Of a DNA stretch of 18,689 nucleotides, positions 7,422-13,976 are shown in pieces. The position numbers and the translations under genes are program-made. The notes below the pieces were generated by a model. The model was not told the DNA's origin, did no database searches, and was given only the letters and a program-made list of their open reading frames with translations. This DNA is from Avanaerovorax sp964442135 (GTDB lineage: Bacteria > Bacillota > Clostridia > Peptostreptococcales > Anaerovoracaceae), in NCBI GenBank assembly GCA_964442135.1, contig CAYTYN010000027.1, forward strand, positions 1-18,689, in the 5' to 3' direction. Every line of letters starts with the position of its first letter. Within the stretch, counting starts at the first letter, position 1.

Positions 7422-9437
7422 CTAAAGCTTCTTTACCATCAGGCACCTGATAGCGTTCAGCACCGCTATGACCATCACACCCACGTCGGCAAAGATGGCC
7501 AGATACATGTTGGCTATACCTACGGCTCCCAGTATGAGACAAGCGAACTTTACCACGAGAGCCATGGTTATATTTTCATACACTATTCTTATGCACTTTT
7601 TCGATATCCGTATAGCCTTGGATATCTGAAGAGGATTATCGTCCATGAGAACCACATCCGCAGCCTCTATGGCGGCGTCAGATCCCATGGCGCCCATGGC
7701 TATTCCCACATCTGCTCTGGAGAGAACCGGAGCATCGTTTATTCCGTCTCCTACGAAAGCTGTCTTTCCCTTTCCTTCTCTCTCCTCTATGAGCTTTTCA
7801 ACCTTCTCCACCTTATCGGCAGGAAGAAGCCTGCTGTATACAGTATCTATGCCCAGCTCTTCGGCAACCTTCTCAGCCACCGCCTCAGAATCTCCGGTAA
7901 GCATAACCGTATTCTCTACGCCGGCGGATCTTAAGGCAGCGATGGCCGCCTCCGATTCAGGCTTAACCACATCGGATATCAGTATTTGTCCCGCGTATTT
8001 TCCGTCTATGGCAATGTGGACTACGGTGCCGGGTTGATCGCCTTCTATGAAGGATACGTTCATCTGCTCCATCAGCTTGTCGTTTCCCGCACCTATCTCC
8101 ATACCGTCTACCTTGGCGATGACTCCTCTGCCGCCTATCTCCCTGATATCGGTAACTCTGGTTATATCGATATCCTTGCCGTAAGCCTGCTGAATACTCT
8201 TGCTGATAGGGTGGGAGGAGGCGCTTTCCGCTAAGGCAGCGTACTCCAGCAGCTTCTCCTCTTCCATTTCGCTGTGGTATATCCCCCTTACCCGAAATAC
8301 TCCCTTTGTCAGAGTTCCGGTCTTGTCAAAGACTACGGTCTTAACGCCGGACAGCGTTTCCATGTAGTTAGAGCCCTTTATGAGCACTCCCTGACCGCTG
8401 GCTCCGCCTATTCCGGCGAAGAAGCTTAAGGGTATGCTGATCACTAAAGCGCAGGGACAGCTGATTACGAGAAATGTCAAAGCTCTGTAGACCCATACTC
8501 CCCAGTGGGGCGCAGTGCTTAAAGCGGCCATGGACACCATAGGGGGAATGAGAGCCAGAGCCAGGGCGCTGATGCATACGGCCGGCGTATATATACGGGC
8601 AAACCTGGATATGAAATACTCCGATCTGGATTTTCTGGAGCTGGCGTTTTCAACTAAGTCGAGGATCTTCGAAACCGTAGATTCTCCGAATACCTTCGTC
8701 GTCCTTATCTTCAAAAGTCCGGACATGGATATGCATCCGCTTATGACCTCGTCTCCCGGCCCGGCTTCCTTCGGAAGGCTTTCTCCCGTAAGCGCGCTGG
8801 TATTCAGGGCGGAATGTCCCTCTACAACTATTCCGTCGATAGGAACTTTCTCTCCCGGCTGGACTACGATAACGGTCCCGATGGCTACTTCATCAGGCTC
8901 CACCTGCTTAAGCCTTCCGTCAACCTCTATGTTAGCGTAATCAGGGCGGATATCCATAAGGTCAGTGATACTCCTGCGGCTCTTACCCACCGCGTAGTTC
9001 TGGAACCACTCACCGATCTGATAGAACAGCATTACGGCTATAGCCTCCATGTAGTCGCCGTTTTCGTAAATGGCAAGAGCCAAAGCTCCCACTGTCGCCA
9101 CAGCCATCAGGAAGTTTTCATCGAATACCTGTCTGTTCAGTATCCCTCGGATAGCCTTCCTCAATATATCATGTCCGATCAGAAGATAATCTGTCAAATA
9201 CAGGATTAATCTTCCGCCTCGTCCGGCTCCGTCAAAGAGAGCCTGATCCAAGGCGTCAAACCCGGCCTCCGGCACCATCCTTACGGCAAAAAGAAATGCC
9301 GAAGCCGCGAAGATCCTTATCATCATCTTGCGCTGTTTCTTCGTCATGCCTTTCTTAAGGTGGTCTATGACGATAAGGATTACAACGGATATTACGATGA
9401 CAACACCCAGCATGACATTTATGATTATCTCCTGCAT
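7422..9437 (-). CDS. P1B-2-type heavy-metal exporting ATPase (Zn/Cd/Pb)
   Basis: A membrane P-type ATPase expected to pump zinc, cadmium or lead out of the cell. It shows the actuator motif TGES (217-220), the transport-site CPC (327-329), phosphorylated Asp371 in DKTGTLT, the HP dipeptide at 409-410, TGDS (514-517) and the hinge GDGIND (563-568). The P1B-2 signatures are present: Lys630 in the seventh helix (VVKFACL) and Asp651 in DVGVMVIAVLN of the eighth helix. These point to Zn/Cd/Pb rather than copper. At 671 residues it has no fused N-terminal metal-binding domain; a separate HMA protein is encoded 18 nt upstream. Transcription is divergent from the ArsR-AraC fusion regulator. It corresponds to CadA/ZntA-type pumps; the exact metal is not decided by sequence. 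Confidence 0.95.
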   Translation of the reverse strand: MQEIIINVMLGVVIVISVVILIVIDHLKKGMTKKQRKMMIRIFAASAFLFAVRMVPEAGFDALDQALFDGAGRGGRLILYLTDYLLIGHDILRKAIRGILNRQVFDENFLMAVATVGALALAIYENGDYMEAIAVMLFYQIGEWFQNYAVGKSRRSITDLMDIRPDYANIEVDGRLKQVEPDEVAIGTVIVVQPGEKVPIDGIVVEGHSALNTSALTGESLPKEAGPGDEVISGCISMSGLLKIRTTKVFGESTVSKILDLVENASSRKSRSEYFISRFARIYTPAVCISALALALIPPMVSMAALSTAPHWGVWVYRALTFLVISCPCALVISIPLSFFAGIGGASGQGVLIKGSNYMETLSGVKTVVFDKTGTLTKGVFRVRGIYHSEMEEEKLLEYAALAESASSHPISKSIQQAYGKDIDITRVTDIREIGGRGVIAKVDGMEIGAGNDKLMEQMNVSFIEGDQPGTVVHIAIDGKYAGQILISDVVKPESEAAIAALRSAGVENTVMLTGDSEAVAEKVAEELGIDTVYSRLLPADKVEKVEKLIEEREGKGKTAFVGDGINDAPVLSRADVGIAMGAMGSDAAIEAADVVLMDDNPLQISKAIRISKKCIRIVYENITMALVVKFACLILGAVGIANMYLAIFADVGVMVIAVLNAIRCLMVKKL

Positions 9438-9455
9438 GGATAAGGCCTCCTCAGC

Positions 9456-9674
9456 TTAAAGCTCTATCTCGCAGTCAGGCTCTACTTTTTTGCAAGCCTT
9501 GAGAACGTTTTTCATCACCTTCCCAGCGTCCTGACCTTCCTCGAACTCAACTATCATCTTCTGAGTCATGAAGTTCACCGTCGCGTCGGCTACTCCTTCA
9601 GTCTTCTTAGCAGCCTCCTCCATCAGGTTAGCGCAGTTGGCGCAGTCTACCTCGATCTCATAAGTCTTCTTCAT
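9456..9674 (-). CDS. Free-standing HMA-domain heavy-metal-binding protein
   Basis: A 72-residue single ferredoxin-like HMA domain. The metal loop is VDCANC with Cys11 and Cys14. The Asp before the first Cys resembles the DCxxC loop of Zn/Cd/Pb ATPase N-domains rather than the TCxxC loop of copper chaperones. Two further cysteines near the C-terminus (Cys61 and Cys68, the latter in EPDCEIEL) are unusual and could add a second site. A strong AGGAGGG lies 6-7 nt before the ATG. It is the first gene of the export operon, 18 nt ahead of an ATPase that lacks its own HMA domain. It probably acts as a detached metal-binding domain or cytoplasmic donor for that pump; this role is inferred from position. 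Confidence 0.9.
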   Translation of the reverse strand: MKKTYEIEVDCANCANLMEEAAKKTEGVADATVNFMTQKMIVEFEEGQDAGKVMKNVLKACKKVEPDCEIEL

Positions 9675-9708
9675 TACGATCCCTCCTGTAATTCATCTGT
9701 AGATATCA

Positions 9709-9735
9709 AATATACGATTAAGCACTTGTTTAATC
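9709..9735 (-). promoter_or_regulatory. Operator and probable promoter region of the metal-export operon
   Basis: A 20-bp imperfect dyad occupies 9716-9735: GATTAA and TTAATC half-sites 8 bp apart, with inner CA/TG matches, so 8 of 10 positions are symmetric. This resembles ArsR/SmtB operators in size and AT-rich character. On the minus strand TATATT (9714-9709) next to it is the best -10 candidate for the export genes, but no convincing -35 is visible. Both divergent transcription units could be controlled from this site. Confidence 0.55.
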
Positions 9736-9754
9736 TTTATGGCTGTAGTATAAT
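9726..9754 (+). promoter_or_regulatory. Promoter of the ArsR-AraC fusion regulator
   Basis: On the plus strand -35 TTGTTT (9726-9731) and -10 TATAAT (9749-9754) are spaced by 17 bp. The -35 falls inside the palindrome at 9716-9735, so a bound repressor would block RNA polymerase. Autoregulation is therefore likely. Transcription would start near 9761 and leave a leader of about 92 nt. Confidence 0.7.
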
Positions 9755-9852
9755 CCTCCCATAGGGGAAAGTCAACGGCTTCCCACCCTCATTTCCCGAA
9801 TTGGCGAAAAGAATTTCCGTTATGGCTAAGTTTTTTGAGAGAGGACTGAAAC

Positions 9853-10551
9853 ATGAGCGATATGAAGCTTCCCCACGATCACGGGGAAAATATGGATCTG
9901 ACGTCGCTAAAGGATCAGATGGGAAGGTTAGATGAATTCCAAGCCGTATCCGGCGTTTTTAAACAGCTGGGTGACACTACCAGACTGAGAATCTTCTGGC
10001 TCCTCTGTCACTGGGAGGAATGCGTGATTAACATCTCCGCCGTGCTGGATATGTCAAGCCCCGCCGTTTCCCATCACCTAAGGCCTCTGAAGGACTGCGG
10101 TCTCATCGTGAGCCGGCGAAAGGGCAAAGAGGTTTACTACAGGGCGGCGGACACTCCTCAGGCGTCATTGCTCCACGAAATGATAGAGCAGGTCATGGAG
10201 ATTACCTGCCCTAAGAGCCCGTCGCCCTATGAAAAGGAAATGGTTGCCGTAATAAGAGAAATACACGATCGCCTTACGGAGCGGCTGGATCAGAGAATCA
10301 CCATAGAGGATCTGGCAAAGCGGTACCTCATCAATCCTACGACCCTTAAGATGGTTTTTAAATCTGTCTACGGGAACTCCATAGCCGCTCACATGAAAGA
10401 GCACAGAATGGAGAAGGCCGCCGAAATGCTGAGAAAAACCGATCTTACCATAGCCATGATCGCTAAAGCAGTAGGCTACGACAGCCAGAGCCGCTTCACC
10501 TCAGCCTTTAAGTCCTACTATGGGGTTCTTCCCAGGGAATACAGAAAATAG
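9853..10551 (+). CDS. ArsR/SmtB-AraC fusion transcriptional regulator
   Basis: A 232-residue protein with two DNA-binding modules. Residues about 26-112 form an ArsR/SmtB winged helix: FKQLGDTTRLRI, a recognition helix MSSPAVSHHLRPLK and the wing RRKGKEVYY. Residues about 148-232 are a complete AraC-type double helix-turn-helix ending IAKAVGYDSQSRFTSAFK...YGVLPREYRK. A metal-responsive role is likely from the divergent ATPase/HMA operon. Possible ligands are Cys52 and Cys57 (CHWEEC), Cys82, Cys119 and an N-terminal HDH stretch (8-10). The classic CxC of CadC reads CVIN here and the alpha-5 DxH motif is not evident, so the sensing site is uncertain. AGAGGA lies about 8 nt before the ATG. Whether it represses, activates or does both cannot be told. 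Confidence 0.92.
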   Translation: MSDMKLPHDHGENMDLTSLKDQMGRLDEFQAVSGVFKQLGDTTRLRIFWLLCHWEECVINISAVLDMSSPAVSHHLRPLKDCGLIVSRRKGKEVYYRAADTPQASLLHEMIEQVMEITCPKSPSPYEKEMVAVIREIHDRLTERLDQRITIEDLAKRYLINPTTLKMVFKSVYGNSIAAHMKEHRMEKAAEMLRKTDLTIAMIAKAVGYDSQSRFTSAFKSYYGVLPREYRK

Positions 10552-10571
10552 ATATTTATTCTTATACAAAA

Positions 10572-10604
10572 AGCGGCAGGACGCTCTCCGGCTGTCCTGC
10601 CGCT
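10572..10604. terminator. Shared terminator between convergent genes
   Basis: A perfect 11-bp stem (AGCGGCAGGAC at 10572-10582 with its complement at 10594-10604) encloses an 11-nt loop. It lies between the regulator stop (10551) and the stop of the minus-strand membrane gene (10616). The minus-strand side is followed by TTTTGTATAAG, a fair U-tract. The plus-strand side is not U-rich, so termination is likely strongest for the membrane protein gene. Confidence 0.8.
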
Positions 10605-10615
10605 GAATTCATATA

Positions 10616-11692
10616 TCAGCCTTTAATGGATATGCGAAAATAGGAACTTCCGCCGTCATCGTAATCCTCCTCATCGTCAGTGAAGTAATACAGGGCGAAG
10701 GTATCCGCCCTTTCATATATGTTCTCGTAATATGAGCCCTCTATGAAGCTTTCTTTAAACGTGTCAGTCAGTACCGGTTCCTCCAGAAGCTGATCGCTTT
10801 CCGCCTCTACTCCCGATCTTATGACCATTGAATACATCCGGCCCAGTCTTTCCTCGGCGCTGATCAGGTTTTCCTCCTTGGTTCCATTTACATCTACAAC
10901 GGAAAAATAATTCACGGCCGTAATGAGTCCTGCGTTATCTATCTCCACGCTGATATAGTTATTCCAGGAATCGTCTAAGTACCCTACTAAGAAGTATCCG
11001 TTCTCGTCGTAGTCTTCGTAGGGATCATCGCCAATCACACGTTCACACTCTTCCATGAGAGAAGATACTAAGGCGTTCACCGCCGGCCCTGCCGCGGCAT
11101 ATGCAGCCTCCTTTACCTTAGCGGCATCTAAGCACCTGACCCCATATGCTGCGCCTAAGGCGATCACCGGTATCAGTACCAGAGCCAGCTTAGCGGCAAG
11201 CCCGGAGCGGAGCTTGACGTTAAACAGAGCCGCCATAGCGGCCCCCGCTCTTTTCTTACTTGACATATCTTCTATGAGAACGGCTGTGGCTCCCACGTGG
11301 GCAGCATTCCGAGCAGAGGCCGGCGATAACAAACCGACCGCAGCTATTCCTGCTTTGGCGGCAGCAGATCCGTATCCCGCCTTTTCGTTCTCTTCCGTCT
11401 CAGATAAGATCTCTCCGGCCTTTTCTGTCATATCGAGCCAGTCCTTTTTTACTGTCACCACCCTAACATAGATACCGTGAATTATCATGAGAATGCAGTC
11501 TATGACAGAAAATATAATGAATACTATGATTCCCGACATGAAAATCCCCGGATTATTGAGCACTAAGTCGTCAATCATCATGAGCAGCATCCATACCAAA
11601 GCAGTCACCTCAAGTCCGATTATATCGTACTTGAGAAGCTCTGAACAGGCAATCACTCTCTTTAGCATTTTCTCCTGTCTATCGGTTATCAT
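10616..11692 (-). CDS. Membrane protein of unknown function (358 aa)
   Basis: I do not recognise this gene. Residues about 20-45 and 48-75 form two closely spaced hydrophobic helices. An alanine-rich cytoplasmic or amphipathic stretch (about 105-160) comes next. A third membrane helix sits at about 167-187 (LALVLIPVIALGAAYGV). The last 170 residues are soluble and acidic, with many Asp, Glu and Tyr, and would lie on the other side of the membrane. GGGAGG stands 6 nt before the ATG. It is monocistronic, ends at a strong hairpin and is divergent from a putative metallopeptidase. The upstream leader contains TATAAT (11757-11752, minus strand) and a small hairpin (ACCGGA, loop, TCCGGT at 11716-11731). 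A sensor or surface role would be a guess. Confidence 0.8.
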   Translation of the reverse strand: MITDRQEKMLKRVIACSELLKYDIIGLEVTALVWMLLMMIDDLVLNNPGIFMSGIIVFIIFSVIDCILMIIHGIYVRVVTVKKDWLDMTEKAGEILSETEENEKAGYGSAAAKAGIAAVGLLSPASARNAAHVGATAVLIEDMSSKKRAGAAMAALFNVKLRSGLAAKLALVLIPVIALGAAYGVRCLDAAKVKEAAYAAAGPAVNALVSSLMEECERVIGDDPYEDYDENGYFLVGYLDDSWNNYISVEIDNAGLITAVNYFSVVDVNGTKEENLISAEERLGRMYSMVIRSGVEAESDQLLEEPVLTDTFKESFIEGSYYENIYERADTFALYYFTDDEEDYDDGGSSYFRISIKG

Positions 11693-11751
11693 AGAAGGCC
11701 TCCCTCTCCCGTCACCGGAAACATCCGGTAAGTTTCTCCCGTTCCGTTCAT

Positions 11752-11757
11752 TATAAA
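11752..11757 (-). promoter_or_regulatory. Candidate -10 box for the 358-aa membrane protein gene
   Basis: A perfect minus-strand TATAAT lies 60 bp before the start codon. The -35 region (TTCCAA at 18 bp) is a poor match, so the promoter may be weak or need an activator. The leader it would produce includes the 6-bp hairpin at 11716-11731. Confidence 0.4.
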
Positions 11758-11815
11758 TCTATCCGTCGAAATTTGGAAGACTTTGAGAAAAAAAGATTAT
11801 CTGCTAAAGGATGTG

Positions 11816-11824
11816 TGCTATACT
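11816..11824 (+). promoter_or_regulatory. Candidate extended -10 promoter of the putative metallopeptidase
   Basis: TGCTATACT fits an extended -10 (TG, one base, TATACT), with no good -35 upstream. A start near 11831 would place transcription after the ATG at 11811 and so favour the GTG start at 11883. Confidence 0.35.
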
Positions 11825-11882
11825 GGTTCTGCAAGCTTTAAATTGGCAGTGGCTAATAGCAATAAGGAGTGGGATTGGAGCC

Positions 11883-12728
11883 GTGAGAATAATAAACACC
11901 TTGGACAAAATAGATCGCTGCTTTAAGGGCAATGAATTTGACCTTACCTCATGGCGAAGGTACGCAGAACAGATATCCTTCCAGCTAAGAGAAAAATGCG
12001 AGGAGGATTCGAAGATCTATGATTTTAACAAAGACGTGGTTCCCGTCCTCAACAACGTCCTAGCTGACGAGGAAGCCGTGCTTCAAGCCAACGCCTCCTT
12101 CATCCATGTAACCGATCAGCTCAGCGCCGGCATAGGCGGCATCTTTAATAAAGACCCGGAAATAGACATTATACTCTATTTAGGATTGTGCAACGGCGCA
12201 GGCTGGGCGACAACCCTAGACGGCAGAGACGCTGTTCTGCTGGGGATAGAGAAGATCATAGAGTTGAACTGGCAGGATGAGCTCTCCATGAAGGGTCTCA
12301 TTTTTCACGAGATCGGACACATATGGCATAAGGTTCATGGAAATTTCCGCCCTGAAGCCGGCACCGAGGGAGAAGCCGCCTTAGTCCGGCTGTATCAGGA
12401 GGGAATCGCCATGGTATGTGAGCAAATTCTCTGTCAAGATGAAAACTACTACCATCAGGACAGGAACGACGGATGGCTTACCTGGTGCATCTCGAACAGA
12501 GAGGATATAAAAAGGGAATATCTGGAGCGGGTCGATAGGGGCGTCAGCGTGCAGGACTTCTTCGGAGACTGGTGCAGCTACAGGGGTCACAGCGATGTAG
12601 GCTATTACCTGGGCTGCCGGTTTATCAAATACCTGAAGGAGAAATATTCTCTCATCCACATCGCAAACCTTGACGCCGACCGGCTTTACGATCATTTCAA
12701 AGACTTTGCGTCGCCTGTGGAGCGCTGA
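11883..12728 (+). CDS. Putative zinc metallopeptidase (HExxH, gluzincin-like)
   Basis: The protein carries HEIGHIWH, a clear HExxH zinc motif (His142 and His146 from the GTG start), and a downstream Glu in YQEGIAMVCEQ (Glu173) in the place of a third gluzincin ligand. No signal peptide is visible, so it is probably cytoplasmic. I choose GTG 11883 (281 residues): AAGGAG lies 13 nt upstream and TTGGAG 2 nt upstream, neither ideal. An in-frame ATG at 11811 would add 24 residues, but its AAAGG abuts the codon and a possible -10 overlaps it. The C-terminal DVGYYLGCRFIKYL resembles predicted Zn-protease families, but I cannot name one firmly. It is divergent from the unknown membrane protein and lies upstream of the CAP gene. 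The substrate is unknown. Confidence 0.8.
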   Translation: MRIINTLDKIDRCFKGNEFDLTSWRRYAEQISFQLREKCEEDSKIYDFNKDVVPVLNNVLADEEAVLQANASFIHVTDQLSAGIGGIFNKDPEIDIILYLGLCNGAGWATTLDGRDAVLLGIEKIIELNWQDELSMKGLIFHEIGHIWHKVHGNFRPEAGTEGEAALVRLYQEGIAMVCEQILCQDENYYHQDRNDGWLTWCISNREDIKREYLERVDRGVSVQDFFGDWCSYRGHSDVGYYLGCRFIKYLKEKYSLIHIANLDADRLYDHFKDFASPVER

Positions 12729-12769
12729 CAGCTTCTCAGTCCGCCCCGCCGCCGGTAAGGACATTGATA

Positions 12770-12798
12770 TTGAGATTTCCCTAAACAGGAGTTATAAT
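12770..12798 (+). promoter_or_regulatory. Promoter of the CAP-domain protein gene
   Basis: -35 TTGAGA (12770-12775) and -10 TATAAT (12793-12798) are spaced by 17 bp. A second TATAAT lies 11 bp further (12804-12809) but lacks a good -35. The resulting leader is about 67 nt and ends in GGGAGG 6 nt before the ATG. Confidence 0.72.
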
Positions 12799-12871
12799 CA
12801 GAATATAATATCTCGTTGAGTGATACGGACTTTTGCGCCGTAACACCGCAGCCGGAATAGGGAGGTAGGTT

Positions 12872-13816
12872 ATGAAAAGAATTGCGATACCAGCCGCATT
12901 ATGTGTTTTACTACTGTTAGGTATCTTCACCGCGGCTTACGCCTTTAGAAGGGGTAACGGTTCGTCGTCTTCCGATGATGAATCCGTCTCCATCGCCGCG
13001 AATCTGATACAGTCTTACATCGCCGAAGTCTCGGCTGTATCCGCCGAAATTGACATTCCGTCTGACGAGGATGAAATTTCCGATGAGGATGAGGACTCTT
13101 CTTCGGAGAGTGGCGACGACGATCAATCCTCCCTGTCCGAAAGCAGCTCGGAAAGCGGCTCCGGATCGTCCTCCGGTTCGTCCTCCAACTCCGGTCAGTC
13201 TTCCCAGTCCGGAAGCAGCTCCGGTTCGTCCTCCAACTCCGGCCAGTCTTCCCAGTCCGGAAGCAGCTCCGGAAGCAGCTCGGGGTCATCGTCCGGTTCT
13301 AATCAGTCCTCCGGTTCGTCCTCCAACTCCGGCCAGTCTTCCCAGTCCGGAAGCAGCTCCGGAAGCAGCTCGGGGTCATCGTCCGGTTCTAATCAGTCCT
13401 CCGGTTCATCTCAGGGGAGTTCCGCCGCTGCTCAGGCATCTATGGCCTCCGCCGTTGCCGCATTGGTAAATCAATACCGATCGGAGCAGGGACTTTCCTC
13501 CCTCACATTAGACAGCTCGCTGTCCGCGGTGGCTCAGGCAAAGGCTGAGGATATGGCGGCAAACGATTATTTAAGGCATGAATCCCCTACCTACGGTACG
13601 GTGGCGGACATGCTGAAAACATTTAACATATCCTACTTCGCGGCGGGAGAAAACATTGCCAGTGGGCAAAGGACGGCTCAGGCGGTGATGAACGCCTGGA
13701 TGAATTCGGAAGGGCATAGATCAAATATTCTCAGCTCCGCCTATTCAAAAATAGGGGTTGGATACGCCTTAAGCAGCAGCGGTCAGGCTTATTGGGTTCA
13801 AATATTCATAGGCTAA
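12872..13816 (+). CDS. Secreted CAP-domain (SCP/PR-1-like, YkwD type) protein with serine-rich linker
   Basis: Residues 1-24 form a signal peptide or anchor (KR, then a hydrophobic run, then AYA as a possible cleavage site). Residues about 62-98 are acidic (Asp, Glu and Ser). Residues about 95-185 are a Ser/Gly/Gln/Asn low-complexity linker built from DNA repeats. Residues about 190-314 are a bacterial CAP domain with the conserved His236 (LRHES), Glu260 (AGENI) and His282 (GHRSNIL). Bacterial CAP proteins are exported and of mostly unknown biochemical role; several are linked to cell wall or spore surfaces. No LPxTG or lipobox is present, so retention would need an uncleaved signal anchor. 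The linker probably spans the peptidoglycan. The gene is monocistronic, with its own promoter and two following terminators. Confidence 0.92.
   Translation: MKRIAIPAALCVLLLLGIFTAAYAFRRGNGSSSSDDESVSIAANLIQSYIAEVSAVSAEIDIPSDEDEISDEDEDSSSESGDDDQSSLSESSSESGSGSSSGSSSNSGQSSQSGSSSGSSSNSGQSSQSGSSSGSSSGSSSGSNQSSGSSSNSGQSSQSGSSSGSSSGSSSGSNQSSGSSQGSSAAAQASMASAVAALVNQYRSEQGLSSLTLDSSLSAVAQAKAEDMAANDYLRHESPTYGTVADMLKTFNISYFAAGENIASGQRTAQAVMNAWMNSEGHRSNILSSAYSKIGVGYALSSSGQAYWVQIFIG
13173..13407 (+). repeat. In-frame tandem repeats coding the serine-rich linker
   Basis: A 90-bp unit occurs twice in tandem (13221-13310 and 13311-13400) with no mismatch, followed by 7 bp of a third copy. A shortened 48-bp unit (13173-13220) precedes them with one difference. 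Each unit is a multiple of three and adds 30 or 16 residues of Ser/Gly/Gln/Asn, so copy-number change would alter linker length without breaking the frame. Confidence 0.93.
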
Positions 13817-13886
13817 CGGCGGCAATCTCCCAGCTTGAAGAAGCCTGTCACAGGACAGCTGCGTAGTCGGTGGTCAGACTATAGGC

Positions 13887-13921
13887 AAAAGTCCGGCCTC
13901 TCTCCTTGAAGCCGGACTTTT
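13887..13921 (+). terminator. First terminator after the CAP gene
   Basis: An 11-bp perfect stem (AAAAGTCCGGC with its complement) surrounds a 13-nt loop and runs into TTTTTGTCT on the plus strand. It lies 70 nt after the CAP stop. The A-run on the other side may give some minus-strand activity for the convergent lipoprotein gene. Confidence 0.88.
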
Positions 13922-13936
13922 TGTCTACAGTCTGCG

Positions 13937-13961
13937 ACTTGTGCGTTGCACAAGTTTTTTT
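13937..13961 (+). terminator. Second, back-up terminator between convergent genes
   Basis: ACTTGTGC and GCACAAGT form an 8-bp stem with a 3-nt loop (or 7 bp with 5 nt), followed by seven T residues. It begins 15 nt after the first terminator and ends 15 nt before the stop of the convergent LRR gene, so it shields that gene from plus-strand readthrough. Confidence 0.8.
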
Positions 13962-13976
13962 GTTATAATATGCTGC

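Noticed and set aside
9761..9852. Possible riboswitch in the 92-nt leader of the regulator
   Set aside because: No long conserved stems or known metal-riboswitch features could be recognised; operator control explains the locus better.
9822..9935. Short plus-strand ORF (about 37 codons) overlapping the regulator start, possible leader peptide
   Set aside because: It has no Shine-Dalgarno and runs out of frame into the regulator; no attenuator structure was seen.
11055..11471. 138-aa alanine-rich plus-strand ORF
   Set aside because: It is antisense to the alanine-rich part of the 358-aa membrane protein and mirrors its composition; no Shine-Dalgarno or domain.
13173..13407. Regular repeats that might suggest a CRISPR array
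   Set aside because: Units are of 48 and 90 bp, contiguous without unique spacers, and encode an in-frame linker of a clear protein.
12945..13469. Long ORFs on both strands through the serine-rich region of the CAP gene
   Set aside because: They are by-products of the repetitive TCC/AGC/GGT codons; their translations are Arg/Ser/Pro-rich repeats with no domain, and they lack start context.
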